NCBI RefSeq assembly: GCF_037198315.1
Contig: NZ_CP144913.1
Location: 2,728,001 to 2,792,000 of the forward strand
Direction of reading: 5' to 3'
From: Janibacter sp. A1S7
GTDB taxonomy: Bacteria; Actinomycetota; Actinomycetes; Actinomycetales; Dermatophilaceae
Length of the DNA: 64,000 bases
Below are positions 12,678 to 21,721 of this stretch, piece by piece. The first letter of the stretch is position 1; every line of letters starts with the position of its first letter. The translations under genes and the position numbers were made by a program. The notes below the pieces were generated by a model. The model was not told where the DNA came from, did not search any database, and saw only the letters and a program-made list of their open reading frames with translations.

Positions 12678-12728
12678 CGATGTGCCGAACCGCCGCGTAG
12701 GGTGCCGGGTCTGCTCAGGTTCGAGCGT

Positions 12729-12734
12729 TATCCT
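12729..12734 (+). promoter_or_regulatory. -10 element of ponA2 (leaderless)
   Basis: TATCCT, 7 nt upstream of the ATG at 12742. There is no Shine-Dalgarno between, so a leaderless transcript is likely. Confidence 0.5.
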
Positions 12735-12741
12735 CTAGCCC

Positions 12742-15261
12742 ATGTCTGCCTCCCCGATGCCACACCTTGCCCGGCTGCTCGGCGCCTTCGTCGCCGTGGC
12801 GGTCGGCATGGGCCTCGTCGGCGCCGGCCTCGTCATCCCCTTCGCCGCTGCCTCCGGGAATGCGGCCAAGGCCACGGCGCAGGGGTTCAACAGCCTCGAT
12901 GACGAGTTCACGGCCAACCCACTCGCCGAGCAGTCGAAGATCTTCTCCGCGGACGACAAGCTCCTTGCCACCCCTTATGACGCAAACCGCATCGTCGTCC
13001 CCCTGGACCAGATCGCGCCGGTGATGCGCAAGGCACAGCTGGCCATCGAGGACAGCCGCTTCTACGAGCACGGCGGGATCGACGTCCGGGGCACCAGCCG
13101 CGCCCTCGTGTCGAACCTGACCTCCCAGGAGACGCAGGGTGGCTCCTCGATCACCCAGCAGTACGTGAAGATGATGCTGGTGGAGAAGGCCGCCCGCAAC
13201 GACAATCGCGAGGGCGTCGCCGCGGCAACGGAGCAGACCTATGCCCGCAAGCTGCAGGAGCTGAAGTACGCGCTCAACGTCGAGAAGACGCACACCAAGA
13301 AGCAGATCTTGGCCAGCTACCTCAACCTCGCCTACTACGGCGACCAGGCCTACGGCGTCGAAGCGGCGTCGTTGCACTTCTTCAGCAAGCACGCCAAGGA
13401 CCTCGATCTGGCCGAGGCAGCCACCCTCGCTGGTGTCGTCCAGTCACCCAGCCGCCTCAACGCCCGCACGAACACCGAAGAGGTCCAGGAGCGGCGTGAC
13501 GTCGTCATCGACCGGATGGTCGAGCTGGGTTGGGCCACGCAGGAAGAGGGCGAGGAGGCCAAGGCCAAGGACCTGGCGGACCTGCTCACCATCCGCCAGA
13601 ACGAGGGCGGCACCTGCTCCAAGGCGGCCGACCCGTACTTCTGCAACTACGTCATCTCGTACCTGAAGCAGATGCCGGAGCTGGGCCCGAACCCGGACGC
13701 GCGCATGCAGACGGTCAACACCGCCGGCCTGCGGATCGAGACGACCCTGCGCCGTGACTGGCAGAAGTCGCTCAAGGAGGACCTGACCGACAAGGTGCCC
13801 AACGGCAGCGACAGGTTCGGTGCGGCCGGTGCCGTCGTCGAGCCCGGTACCGGCAAGGTCCGCGCCATCGCGCAGACCTCCAAGTACAAGGTCGGCATGG
13901 AGCAGGCGACGACCCAGTACTCGGAGCAGGCGTGGAGCATCCCGGCGCAGTACGGGGGGACCAACGGATTCGCCATCGGGTCGACAGCCAAGATGTACGC
14001 GCTCGTCGCAGCCCTGGAGAAGGGCATGCCGATGACGGCGACCGTCGACGCCCCGTCGGCCGGCATCAAGAACCCGCACCACTTCGACCCGGATGACTTC
14101 CAGGACGGCTGCAGCACCAGCGCCCCGACGTGGGCCGTGTCCAACGACTACCAGGTCGGTGGGACGCTGACCCTGGCCGAGATCACCAAGAAGTCGATCA
14201 ACACCGGCTTCGCCCAGCTCGCGTCCGAGGTCGGCTCGTGCAAGATCCCGAAGGTCATGGCCAAGATGGGCCTCACCGACGGCTACGGGCTCCCCTACGG
14301 CCTGGCTCGCGCCGGCGGCGAGAAGATCAAGGGCAAGTACGCGATCTCCAACCTCGTGCTCGGGTCCGACTCGACGTCGCCGCTGCAGCTGGCCTCCTCG
14401 TACGCCACCCTGGCAGCGGACGGGAAGTACTGCCCGCCGACCCCGATCGAGTCCATCACCCGCGCCGACGGCTCGAAGATGAAGATCGACCCGCCGAAGT
14501 GCAAGCAGGTCATCGACAAGGGCGTCGCCCGCGGCGTCACCGAGCTGCTGCGCGGTCCCCTCGAGGCCGGCGGCACCGCTGCCGGGCAGGACCTGGACGG
14601 CGGCCGCGACGCCGCCGGCAAGACGGGGACCACGGACAACCACAAGCAGTCCTGGTTCGCTGGCTACACCCCGCAGCTGTCAACCGCCATCTGGGTCGGC
14701 TCGCCGATCACCGAGTACGAGATGGACAACGTCACCATCGGTGGCCAGTTCTACAGCAGCGTCTTCGGCAGCACCATCGCCGCCCCGATCTGGAACGACA
14801 TCATGAACACCGCGTCCAAGGGGATGAAGAAGAAGGAGTTCGCGAAGCCCGGCAAGCAGATCGTCAAGGGCGACGTGCGTGACATCCCGGATGTCGTGGG
14901 CAAGGGCCCCACCCAGGCGAAGGAGGCTCTCGAGGCCGCCGGCTTCAAGGCGAAGGAGGGCGGCTACGTCAACAGCAACCAGCAGGCCGGAGCGATCGCC
15001 TACACCGACCCCCGGGACGAGGCTCTCAAAGGGGCGACGGTGACCATGTACATCTCCAGCGGGGTTGCGCCGTACACGCCTCCGCCGCCGGAGCCGTCAA
15101 CCCCGGCCCCAGCTCCGCCGCCACCGTCGACGACCTCGTCCCCGACCCCGGCGTCACCCCCGTCCGCGAGCCCTGCGACGAACGCGAATGCGAGCGCGAA
15201 CGCCAACGCGGACAAGGACAAGGACAAGCCCAGCTCGACCGGCTCACCGTCCGAGGACTGA
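12742..15261 (+). CDS. ponA2: class A penicillin-binding protein, PonA2 type
   Basis: 839-residue bifunctional peptidoglycan synthase. An N-terminal membrane anchor lies at about 9-37. The GT51 transglycosylase contains EDSRFYEHGGID (about 101-112) and GGSSITQQYVK. The transpeptidase has the acyl-serine motif STAK (about 414-417), a SIN motif (about 484) and KTGT (about 627-630). One PASTA domain follows at about 710-773. The tail is Pro/Ser/Ala-rich and ends in Asn/Ala and Asp/Lys repeats (about 780-839). Place after the two ATPases matches Rv3682. In M. tuberculosis whiB4 sits between; here only 64 bp separate the genes and whiB4 is absent. Confidence 0.95.
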   Translation: MSASPMPHLARLLGAFVAVAVGMGLVGAGLVIPFAAASGNAAKATAQGFNSLDDEFTANPLAEQSKIFSADDKLLATPYDANRIVVPLDQIAPVMRKAQLAIEDSRFYEHGGIDVRGTSRALVSNLTSQETQGGSSITQQYVKMMLVEKAARNDNREGVAAATEQTYARKLQELKYALNVEKTHTKKQILASYLNLAYYGDQAYGVEAASLHFFSKHAKDLDLAEAATLAGVVQSPSRLNARTNTEEVQERRDVVIDRMVELGWATQEEGEEAKAKDLADLLTIRQNEGGTCSKAADPYFCNYVISYLKQMPELGPNPDARMQTVNTAGLRIETTLRRDWQKSLKEDLTDKVPNGSDRFGAAGAVVEPGTGKVRAIAQTSKYKVGMEQATTQYSEQAWSIPAQYGGTNGFAIGSTAKMYALVAALEKGMPMTATVDAPSAGIKNPHHFDPDDFQDGCSTSAPTWAVSNDYQVGGTLTLAEITKKSINTGFAQLASEVGSCKIPKVMAKMGLTDGYGLPYGLARAGGEKIKGKYAISNLVLGSDSTSPLQLASSYATLAADGKYCPPTPIESITRADGSKMKIDPPKCKQVIDKGVARGVTELLRGPLEAGGTAAGQDLDGGRDAAGKTGTTDNHKQSWFAGYTPQLSTAIWVGSPITEYEMDNVTIGGQFYSSVFGSTIAAPIWNDIMNTASKGMKKKEFAKPGKQIVKGDVRDIPDVVGKGPTQAKEALEAAGFKAKEGGYVNSNQQAGAIAYTDPRDEALKGATVTMYISSGVAPYTPPPPEPSTPAPAPPPPSTTSSPTPASPPSASPATNANASANANADKDKDKPSSTGSPSED

Positions 15262-15267
15262 CAGCAC

Positions 15268-15309
15268 GACGAAGGGGGCCGGTCACCACGGTGACCGGCC
15301 CCCTTCGTC
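15268..15309. terminator. 19-bp stem terminator after ponA2
   Basis: Perfect stem 15268-15286 with 15291-15309, loop CACG. It lies between convergent ponA2 and yqeY. The arm GACGAAGGGGGCCGGTCAC is repeated almost exactly at 59011-59029. Confidence 0.85.
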
Positions 15310-15322
15310 ATTGGTCGGGCGG

Positions 15323-15781
15323 TCAGCCGGCGAGTCGGGCCCTGACCATGGCGGCGACGACGCCGCCGTCTGCACGGCCGGCGACCTTGGTCTGGACACG
15401 CTTCATGACCTGCCCCATCTGGGCCATCGAGGTCGCACCGACGTCGTCGATCGCCCGGTCGACGATCCCGGCCAGCTCGTCATCACCGAGCTGCGCGGGC
15501 AGGTAGACCTGCAGGACCTCCAGTTCGGCCTCCTCGCGCTCGGCGAGCTCGGGACGACCAGCGTCACGGTAGGCGGCGGCCGACTCCTTGCGCTTCTTGG
15601 CCTCCTTCGCCACGACCTTGAAGGTCTCGGCCTCGCTGAGCTCGCGGGCCTGCGAGCCGGAGACCTCTGCGTTGCTGATGCCGGTGAGGACCATCCGCAG
15701 GGTGGCCACACGGACGTGCTCTCGTGCACGCATCGCGGCGTGCAGGTCCGTTCGCAGGGTTGCCTTCAAGGAGTCGCTCAT
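15323..15781 (-). CDS. yqeY: GatB/YqeY-domain protein
   Basis: 152 residues from ATG 15781 (MSDSLKATLRTDLHAAMRAR). It has the family core TLRMVLTGISNAEV, the charged VAKEAKKRKESAAAYRDAGR segment and the C-terminal ADGGVVAAMVRARL. The fold matches the tail domain of the GatB amidotransferase subunit. A tRNA-related role is presumed from that similarity but unproven. It is divergent from the metallophosphoesterase (57-bp gap). Confidence 0.9.
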   Translation of the reverse strand: MSDSLKATLRTDLHAAMRAREHVRVATLRMVLTGISNAEVSGSQARELSEAETFKVVAKEAKKRKESAAAYRDAGRPELAEREEAELEVLQVYLPAQLGDDELAGIVDRAIDDVGATSMAQMGQVMKRVQTKVAGRADGGVVAAMVRARLAG

Positions 15782-15838
15782 GGTCCTGATTGTCGCAGGG
15801 TCCTGACGTCGCTCGAGACGGTTTGGGATGATGACGCG

Positions 15839-16780
15839 GTGACCACTCCCCTGCCCGTACGTCTCGCGGCCTACGGCGCCACCACGGGCGCGGCCGCCCT
15901 CGCGTGGGCCACCCTCGTCGAGCCGCGCCTGTTCGCTCTGCGACGGTACGCCCTGCCGGTCCTCCCGCAGGGTTCGCGGCCGGTGCGGGTGCTCCAGGTC
16001 AGCGACATCCACATGGTCCCGGGCCAGCGGGCGAAGCAGGAGTGGATCCGCTCCCTCGCCGCACTCGAGCCCGACCTCGTGGTCAACACCGGCGACAACC
16101 TGAGCCACATGGATGCCGTACCCGCGGCCCTCGCGTCGATGGCCCCGCTGCTCGAACGCCCCGGGGTCTTCGTCCTGGGCTCCAACGACTACTACGCGCC
16201 GACGCCGAAGAACCCTGCGCGGTACCTCACCCGCGACTACGCGGCCGCGCCGCTCGGGCGGACCACGCTGCCGACCGAGGAGCTGCGCTCCGGGATGGCT
16301 GATCGGGGCTGGGTCGATCTGGACAACGCCCGCACCACGATGGCGATGGAGGCCAGCCGCATCGACCTCGTCGGCGTGGACGACCCGCACATCGCACGCG
16401 ACGACTACGCGTCCGTGAGCGCGCCCGCGGACCCCGACGCGGCTCTGACGGTCGGGGTCCTCCACGCGCCCTACCAACGCGTCCTGGATGCCATGACCGC
16501 CGACGGGGCGGGCCTGATCCTCGCCGGCCACACGCACGGCGGGCAGTTGTGCGTGCCCGGCTTCGGGGCGATCGTCACCAACTGCGACCTCGACCGCGGA
16601 CGGGCGAAGGGGGTCTCCCGCTGGTGGACGGGGGCGGGCTCCGGTCGACGACAACCGTCGGACGCTGCCTGGATGCACGTCTCCGCCGGACTGGGCGCCT
16701 CGCGGTTCGCGCCGGTTCGCTTCGCCTGCCGACCCGAGGCGACCCTGCTGACGTTGACCGCGGCCGAGGACCGTCGATGA
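15839..16780 (+). CDS. metallophosphoesterase
   Basis: 313 residues from GTG 15839, 6 nt after GATGAT. Hydrophobic N-terminus (about 6-30) may anchor it in the membrane. Calcineurin-like motifs appear in order: SDIHMVPGQ (about 55-63), NTGDNLSH (about 87-94), GSNDYY (variant of GNHD), and GHTHGGQLCVP near 227-237. These bind the dinuclear metal centre. It is the Rv3683 counterpart at the end of the conserved ponA2 block. Substrate unknown. Confidence 0.87.
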   Translation: MTTPLPVRLAAYGATTGAAALAWATLVEPRLFALRRYALPVLPQGSRPVRVLQVSDIHMVPGQRAKQEWIRSLAALEPDLVVNTGDNLSHMDAVPAALASMAPLLERPGVFVLGSNDYYAPTPKNPARYLTRDYAAAPLGRTTLPTEELRSGMADRGWVDLDNARTTMAMEASRIDLVGVDDPHIARDDYASVSAPADPDAALTVGVLHAPYQRVLDAMTADGAGLILAGHTHGGQLCVPGFGAIVTNCDLDRGRAKGVSRWWTGAGSGRRQPSDAAWMHVSAGLGASRFAPVRFACRPEATLLTLTAAEDRR

Positions 16781-16826
16781 GGGAGCAGCCCCGACCCCCG
16801 ATTACGAGTCGAAGCAGTCTCTGGGT

Positions 16827-16832
16827 TATTCT
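16827..16832 (+). promoter_or_regulatory. candidate -10 for tRNA-Pro
   Basis: TATTCT about 36 nt upstream of the tRNA, in the only A/T-rich patch of the gap. No good -35 is seen. Confidence 0.35.
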
Positions 16833-16867
16833 TCCTTGTCGTTGCCCACAGCGGTGACGACACACCT

Positions 16868-16944
<77 letters not shown>

Positions 16945-16948
16945 CCTG

Positions 16949-16982
16949 ACACCGGTTCTGGTCCATGGATCAGGACCGGTGT
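16949..16982 (+). terminator. tRNA-Pro terminator
   Basis: Inverted repeat ACACCGGT...ACCGGTGT with a further imperfectly paired inner stem, five bases after the tRNA, followed by TCTCGTCTCT. Confidence 0.65.
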
Positions 16983-17063
16983 TCTCGTCTCTGGTGATCC
17001 CGCCACCGACCCACGTCGACAGGTGAGGTCTACTGGAGGAGTCCACGTCCTCAGGAGATGCCC

Positions 17064-17489
17064 ATGCCCCACCGTCCCTGCTTCCACCTGGCCATCCCGG
17101 TCGACGACATCGATGCCGCCCGGGAGTTCTACGGCGGGACCCTCGGGCTCGGGCAGGGCCGGTCGGACACCCTGTGGACCGACTGGAACTTCTACGGCCA
17201 CCAGCTCGTCACCCACCAGACCCCGGGCGGATCGCCTGGCCCTGCGGGCCACAACCCGGTCGACGGCCACGAGGTACCCGTCCCCCACTTCGGGCTCGTG
17301 CTCGACCACGACGACTTCCACGACCTCGCCGAGAAGCTGGCGGCGGCACAGGTCGAGTTCGTCATCGAGCCCTACGTCCGGTTCGAGGGGCAGCAGGGCG
17401 AGCAGTGGACGATGTTCCTGCTCGACCCGGCCGGCAACGCCCTGGAGTTCAAGTCCTTCGCGGACGAGTCCCAGATCTTCGCCGGCTGA
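17064..17489 (+). CDS. VOC-family (glyoxalase/bleomycin-resistance fold) protein
   Basis: 141 residues from ATG 17064, chosen because AGGAG (17053-17057) is six bases upstream; the ATG at 17058 directly abuts it. Single VOC domain: [24 protein letters not shown] at the start, GLVLDHDDF in the middle, [15 protein letters not shown] near the end. Likely metal ligands are the His in FHLAI, the His in [10 protein letters not shown] and the Glu in LEFK. The substrate cannot be told; such proteins include dioxygenases and lyases. Confidence 0.8.
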   Translation: MPHRPCFHLAIPVDDIDAAREFYGGTLGLGQGRSDTLWTDWNFYGHQLVTHQTPGGSPGPAGHNPVDGHEVPVPHFGLVLDHDDFHDLAEKLAAAQVEFVIEPYVRFEGQQGEQWTMFLLDPAGNALEFKSFADESQIFAG

Positions 17490-17528
17490 GCCCGTGATGG
17501 GCCCCGACCCAGCGCGCTCCCCCCGCAG

Positions 17529-18293
17529 ATGACGCGCCCATCCCGAACGGGCGTTCCCGGCTACCTGCTGCGAGTCGCCGGACCTGAGCGCACGCCCGCC
17601 CTGAACCACCACCTCGCCTGCCTCCTGGCGTTGGTGGCCGGCGTGCTCAACTCGGTGGGCTTCGTCGCCGTCGCCTTCTACACCTCGCACATGACCGGGG
17701 TGACGGCCCTGATCGCCGATCAGATCGTCCTCGGCGGCTGGTACATCGTCGCAATCGGGGTGCTGTCGATCCTCTCCTTCGTCGTGGGGGCCATGATCTG
17801 CGCGATCATCTTCAACTGGGGTCGCCGTCGTGGGCTGCGCAGCCGATACGCCAACGTCCTGCTCCTCGAGGGCCTCCTGATGCTCGTCTTCGGGCTGCTC
17901 GCCGAGGAACTGACCCACGAGGACCGTGAGTTGCTCTTCGTGCCGGTCCTGTGCTTCACCATGGGGTTGCAGAACGCCGTCATCACCAAGATCTCCGGTG
18001 CCCGGATCCGCACCACCCACGTGACCGGGATGGTCACCGACATCGGGATCGAGCTGGGCAAGCTGGTCTATCGCAACCATCGTCCCGACACCGATCCGGT
18101 ACGTGGCAACCGGAGCCAGATCCGGTTGCACGGCACACTCGTCTCGCTGTTCCTCATCGGCGGCATCATCGGCGCTGCCGGCTACCTGGTCATCGGCTTC
18201 GCCGTCCTGGTCCCGGGCGCCCTGCTGTTGCTGCTCGCCTCCTACCAACCGCTGCTGGCAGACCTCGGCGCACGTGCCGAGGGCCATCTCTGA
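17529..18293 (+). CDS. YoaK/DUF1275 family membrane protein
   Basis: 254 residues with six predicted membrane helices. The signature SVGFVAVAFYTSHMTGVTA (about 43-61) and the central FTMGLQNAVITKISGARIRTTHVTGMVTDIG block define DUF1275. The function is not established in any organism I know of. It is followed after 14 bases by the ychJ start. Confidence 0.87.
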   Translation: MTRPSRTGVPGYLLRVAGPERTPALNHHLACLLALVAGVLNSVGFVAVAFYTSHMTGVTALIADQIVLGGWYIVAIGVLSILSFVVGAMICAIIFNWGRRRGLRSRYANVLLLEGLLMLVFGLLAEELTHEDRELLFVPVLCFTMGLQNAVITKISGARIRTTHVTGMVTDIGIELGKLVYRNHRPDTDPVRGNRSQIRLHGTLVSLFLIGGIIGAAGYLVIGFAVLVPGALLLLLASYQPLLADLGARAEGHL

Positions 18294-18294
18294 C

Positions 18295-18300
18295 TACGCT
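18295..18300 (+). promoter_or_regulatory. -10 element of the ychJ-type gene (leaderless)
   Basis: TACGCT, 7 nt before the ATG at 18308, located in the 14-bp gap after the DUF1275 stop. It gives the downstream pair its own probable leaderless start. Confidence 0.45.
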
Positions 18301-18307
18301 GACGGGC

Positions 18308-18670
18308 ATGAGTGACGAGCCCTGTCCCTGCGGCACCGGTCGAGCACTGTCCCAGTGCTGCGGGCCGCTGCTGACGACCGAGCGTCTGGCCACGACGGCA
18401 GAGGAGCTCATGCGCAGCCGGTACACGGCACACGTCTTCGGCAATGCGGAGCACCTGTGGCGTACGTGGGACGGCCGCACCCGACCGACGGTGGTCAACC
18501 CCGGCGCGGCGCAGTGGACCGGACTGGAGATCACCGAGGTCATCGAGGGCGGACCGCAGGACACGACCGGGACGGTGGTCTTCACCGCCCGACACGTTGG
18601 GGGCGAGCTGACCGAACGCAGCCGGTTCACCCGGCGCGCAGGACGCTGGTTCTACACGGAGGGAAGCTGA
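18308..18670 (+). CDS. YchJ-family (UPF0225) protein
   Basis: 120 residues. N-terminal SEC-C-like zinc motif PCPCGTGRALSQCCGP with Cys6, 8, 17 and 18, then ELMRSRYTAHVFGN and a cystatin-like fold segment ending RFTRRAGRWFYTEG. Bacterial YchJ proteins have this N-terminal motif and an NTF2-like core. The function is unknown. Stop overlaps the next start (TGATG), so it is co-translated with the crotonase. Confidence 0.85.
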   Translation: MSDEPCPCGTGRALSQCCGPLLTTERLATTAEELMRSRYTAHVFGNAEHLWRTWDGRTRPTVVNPGAAQWTGLEITEVIEGGPQDTTGTVVFTARHVGGELTERSRFTRRAGRWFYTEGS

Positions 18671-19407
18671 TGACCGAAGTCCGCTACGAGTTCGCCGAGG
18701 GCGTCGCGACGATCACCCTGACCGCGCCGGAGCGGCGCAACGCCTTGTCGGTGGAGATGTCGCGCGAGTTGACGGACGCCGCTCGCACGGCGGAGTCGGA
18801 TCCCGGCGTGGGCGCGGTCGTCGTCACCGGGGGTGAGCACTTCTGCGCCGGAGCCGTTCGCTCGGTCCTCGCCGAAACCGGCCGGGACCCGGTCGAGGAC
18901 ACCGCATACCGCGATCTCGAGACCGTCTACGCAGCCTTCACGACGATCGGGTCCATCGACGTGCCGACGATCGCGGCAGTGCGGGGCGCTGCCGTGGGAG
19001 CAGGACTCAATCTTGCCCTGTCCGCCGACCTGCGGGTCGTCTCGCGCTCTGCCCGCTTCCTACCCGGCTTCGCCCAGATCGGCATCCACCCCGGCGGCGG
19101 CCACCTTCACCTGCTGCACCGGGTCGCGGGCCGGGAGGCCACTGCGGCGATGGGTCTCTTCGGCGAGGAGGTCGACGGTAGCCGGGCAGTCGACCTCGGG
19201 ATCGCGTGGTCGGCCCACGAGGACGCGGATGTGGAGGATGCGGCCCGGGCTGTGGCCGCTCGTGCGGCGGCCGACCCGGATCTGGCCCGTCGGGTGCTGC
19301 GCAGCTTCCGTCGTGAGACCGCTCCCGGCGGCCTGCCCTGGGACTCCGCGGTCGAGGTCGAGCACTCTCCGCAGATGTGGTCCCTGCGCCGCAAGCACGG
19401 CGTCTGA
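18670..19407 (+). CDS. crotonase-fold protein lacking both hydratase glutamates
   Basis: 245 residues. The crotonase fold is clear: APERRNALSVEM (about 18-29), oxyanion segments GEHFCAGAV (about 56-64) and VRGAAVGAGLNLALSADLRV (about 99-118). In true enoyl-CoA hydratases the two catalytic Glu sit in G-C-E-L and Q-P-E-I. Here the matching places read G-L-N-L and L-P-G-F, so neither is present. Hydratase activity is therefore doubtful. Another crotonase reaction (isomerase, hydrolase, decarboxylase) or a non-catalytic role is possible. It ends 11 bp from the convergent PFK gene. Confidence 0.8.
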   Translation: MTEVRYEFAEGVATITLTAPERRNALSVEMSRELTDAARTAESDPGVGAVVVTGGEHFCAGAVRSVLAETGRDPVEDTAYRDLETVYAAFTTIGSIDVPTIAAVRGAAVGAGLNLALSADLRVVSRSARFLPGFAQIGIHPGGGHLHLLHRVAGREATAAMGLFGEEVDGSRAVDLGIAWSAHEDADVEDAARAVAARAAADPDLARRVLRSFRRETAPGGLPWDSAVEVEHSPQMWSLRRKHGV

Positions 19408-19418
19408 GGCTGCTTCGG

Positions 19419-20618
19419 TCAGATCTGGCCGATGGCCTCACGCAGATCGACGAACCAGTCGACGGTCGGGTCGAAGGCGCCACCGCCTGCGATGCGGTCC
19501 AGTTCGATCGCCCGCAGCTCGTCGTCGTGCTCCACGTCCTGGCCGATGACACCCGAGCCGCCGGCGAGCGCAGTCCCGACCGCCAAGTCGGTGCAGCGGG
19601 CGATCAGCTCGCGGTCCTGGGCGTTCGGGGCGGCGGAGCGGGCGAAGTATCCCGACTTCCACACCTTGGCCTTGTCCGCACCGAGCCGCTCGGCGAAGTT
19701 CTTCGCGAAGTACTTGCCGGGATTGACCTCGTCGAGGGCCACGTGGCCGAACGCGTCCCGCGGTACCGCCTGCCCCGAGGCCTCGAGCGAGGCGACGATG
19801 TCGTCGACACCAGCACCTTCGGCGATGAAGACGTTGACACACCCGATCTCGTCCATGACCCGCCTGAGCCGCTCACCCTCCGCGTCGATGTCCACGGGCG
19901 CCTCCGGGACGTAGACGGCGTGCACGTCCCACCGACGCGGATCGTTGCCGATACCGGGCACGAACTCGCGCTCCAGCAGCTGCTCACGGTACCGGCGCGC
20001 CGTCTCGGCCGTGAGCCAGCCGCTGTGGCGCCCCATGACCTCGTGGACGATGAGCATCCGGGGGTTCGAGGAGTGCTCACCGATGATGTTGCGGGCGAAG
20101 ACCGCGCCCTGCTCTGCTGCGGTCCACGCCCCCAGGCTCTGCCGGATCGGGACGATGTCGTTGTCGATCGTCTTGGGAAGCCCGATCACCCTCAGGTCGT
20201 GGCCGCTCTCCGCGAGGTGGCGCGCGAGGTCGGCGGCCGTGGTGTTGGTGTCGTCCCCGCCGATCGTGTGCAGGACGTCGACGCCGTCACGGACCAGCTG
20301 CTCGGCTGCGACGCGAAGGGGGTCCACCCCGTCGGCTACGAGACCACGCCGGACGAGGTCCCGGGCGTTGGTCAGCTTGACCCGGGAGTTGCCGAGAGGG
20401 GAGCCGCCGAAGAAGTGCAGTCGCTCTGCGGTGGCCCGGACCTCGTCGGTGACCTCGATGCTGCGGCCCTCGAGCACCCCGGCATAGCCGTCGAGGTACC
20501 CGATGAGACGTACCTGTGGTGAACGTCGGGTGTAGCCCTGGATGAGACCACCCACCGCGGACGAGAGGCACGGGGCGATCCCCCCGGCCGTCAGCATCGC
20601 GACGGTGCGAACGCTCAC
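19419..20618 (-). CDS. pfp: 6-phosphofructokinase, pyrophosphate-dependent type
   Basis: 399 residues from GTG 20618 (overlaps upstream stop, GTGA). Motifs: LTAGGIAPC at the phosphate-donor site (about 9-17), GGDDTNT (120-126) and PKTIDNDI (148-155) with catalytic Asp. ATP enzymes have Gly where this protein has Asp123 and Gly where it has Lys149. This Asp/Lys pair is the recognised mark of PPi-dependent PFK, making the step reversible and usable in gluconeogenesis. Further family blocks are HEVMGRHSGWL and the Glu of IAEGAGVDD. No other glycolytic gene is adjacent. Confidence 0.88.
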   Translation of the reverse strand: MSVRTVAMLTAGGIAPCLSSAVGGLIQGYTRRSPQVRLIGYLDGYAGVLEGRSIEVTDEVRATAERLHFFGGSPLGNSRVKLTNARDLVRRGLVADGVDPLRVAAEQLVRDGVDVLHTIGGDDTNTTAADLARHLAESGHDLRVIGLPKTIDNDIVPIRQSLGAWTAAEQGAVFARNIIGEHSSNPRMLIVHEVMGRHSGWLTAETARRYREQLLEREFVPGIGNDPRRWDVHAVYVPEAPVDIDAEGERLRRVMDEIGCVNVFIAEGAGVDDIVASLEASGQAVPRDAFGHVALDEVNPGKYFAKNFAERLGADKAKVWKSGYFARSAAPNAQDRELIARCTDLAVGTALAGGSGVIGQDVEHDDELRAIELDRIAGGGAFDPTVDWFVDLREAIGQI

Positions 20619-21538
20619 TTGCTCTCGCAGGGAAGTTGGATCGTCTCCGGCGGACGCTCGTAGGGCTTGACCTGCGGGACCTCTGCCTGCGACTTCAACC
20701 CGTCCCACTTGTTGCCGAGGACCAGGTCGAGCGTGCTGCCGCTGCGGTCGTCCTTCTGCAGTTGGACGTCCTCGACCTGCTCGGCCAGCCGCTTGGCGGC
20801 GCGCTCCCCCTCGGGACCGAATCGGATGACGCCGACCTCCTTCTCGTGGAAGGACTTCTGCGGGTCGTTGCCCGTCTTCTTGACCGTGAACTCGCGCTCC
20901 TCGAGCTCCTTGCTCACGTCAGCGGCCAGCCCCACGTGCCACGTCGTGTTGTAGACGTTGAGGGTGATCTCCGCAGGCGCAGGCAGCGGCGGGTCGGGCT
21001 CGTCGACGAGCTTTTCGTAGCCGTACCCGAGCACGAGCTGGACACTGTCCCCGGACCGGGCGTCGTTCCACAGCTGGGCGCCGGGGATCTGCTTCTGCAC
21101 GAGCAGGGCGTTCTCCAACCCTTCGTCGCCGAAGTAGATCGTCGCGGGCCCCTCGACGTAGACCGAACTGTCCGCGTTCCCGATCGAGGCGATCTTGAAG
21201 TCACGCAGCTCCAGCTCACGCCCGACGTCGCTCGCCAGACCGGCGGTGTCGGCGCTGTTGAGGAGCTCGATCTTGAAGGAATCGCGCTCGGGTGCCGGCG
21301 CCGAGACCGGAGCACAGGCCACGGTCTCGTTCATGCCGAGCAGGCCGGTGCTGTAGGCCGCCGCGACGGTCGCAGTGCCCAGAATGAGGCCGGGGAGGGT
21401 GACGAAGAGAATGAGTCGACGTCGGCGCTGCCGACGGAAGTGCTTGGCCGCACCCCCCTCGAGCTCGTCGAAGCCCACGACGCGATACGACACGGGCCCC
21501 TCGTCGTGCGGGTCCGTGCCCTGATTCTGCTCGGTCAT
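20615..21538 (-). CDS. membrane protein with two LytR C-terminal domains
   Basis: 307 residues. The cytoplasmic basic N-terminus is followed by RRQRRRRLILFV and one transmembrane helix at about 41-63. Two extracytoplasmic LytR_C domains follow, at about 88-168 (FKIELLNSADTAGLASDVG) and 190-273 (ITLNVYNTTWHVGLAADVSKEL). Both have the N-x-(T/S)...GLA..V pattern of this family. The domain occurs at the end of LytR-CpsA-Psr proteins, but no LCP catalytic domain is present here. Its gene precedes and overlaps the PFK gene. The role is unknown, presumably at the cell wall. Confidence 0.82.
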   Translation of the reverse strand: MTEQNQGTDPHDEGPVSYRVVGFDELEGGAAKHFRRQRRRRLILFVTLPGLILGTATVAAAYSTGLLGMNETVACAPVSAPAPERDSFKIELLNSADTAGLASDVGRELELRDFKIASIGNADSSVYVEGPATIYFGDEGLENALLVQKQIPGAQLWNDARSGDSVQLVLGYGYEKLVDEPDPPLPAPAEITLNVYNTTWHVGLAADVSKELEEREFTVKKTGNDPQKSFHEKEVGVIRFGPEGERAAKRLAEQVEDVQLQKDDRSGSTLDLVLGNKWDGLKSQAEVPQVKPYERPPETIQLPCESK

Positions 21539-21559
21539 CTACACCCCTCCCCTGCCTCC

Positions 21560-21565
21560 ATCATA
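21560..21565 (-). promoter_or_regulatory. candidate -10 for the LytR_C-PFK operon
   Basis: TATGAT on the minus strand in the 183-bp gap 21539-21721, about 20 nt upstream of the start codon. The -35 is not convincing. The rest of this gap shows nothing else. Confidence 0.45.
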
Positions 21566-21721
21566 CGTGATGCCAATTTCCTCATGAGCCACACGAGTCA
21601 CACAAGCACCACACGTCATCGTTCCCGTACCGACACCCATCGACCGCCCCTGAGCATCGACGTCCGAGGTGACGAACCGGTTGCGCCCCGGTGAGGATTC
21701 GGCAGCAATCCGCTCAGCCCC

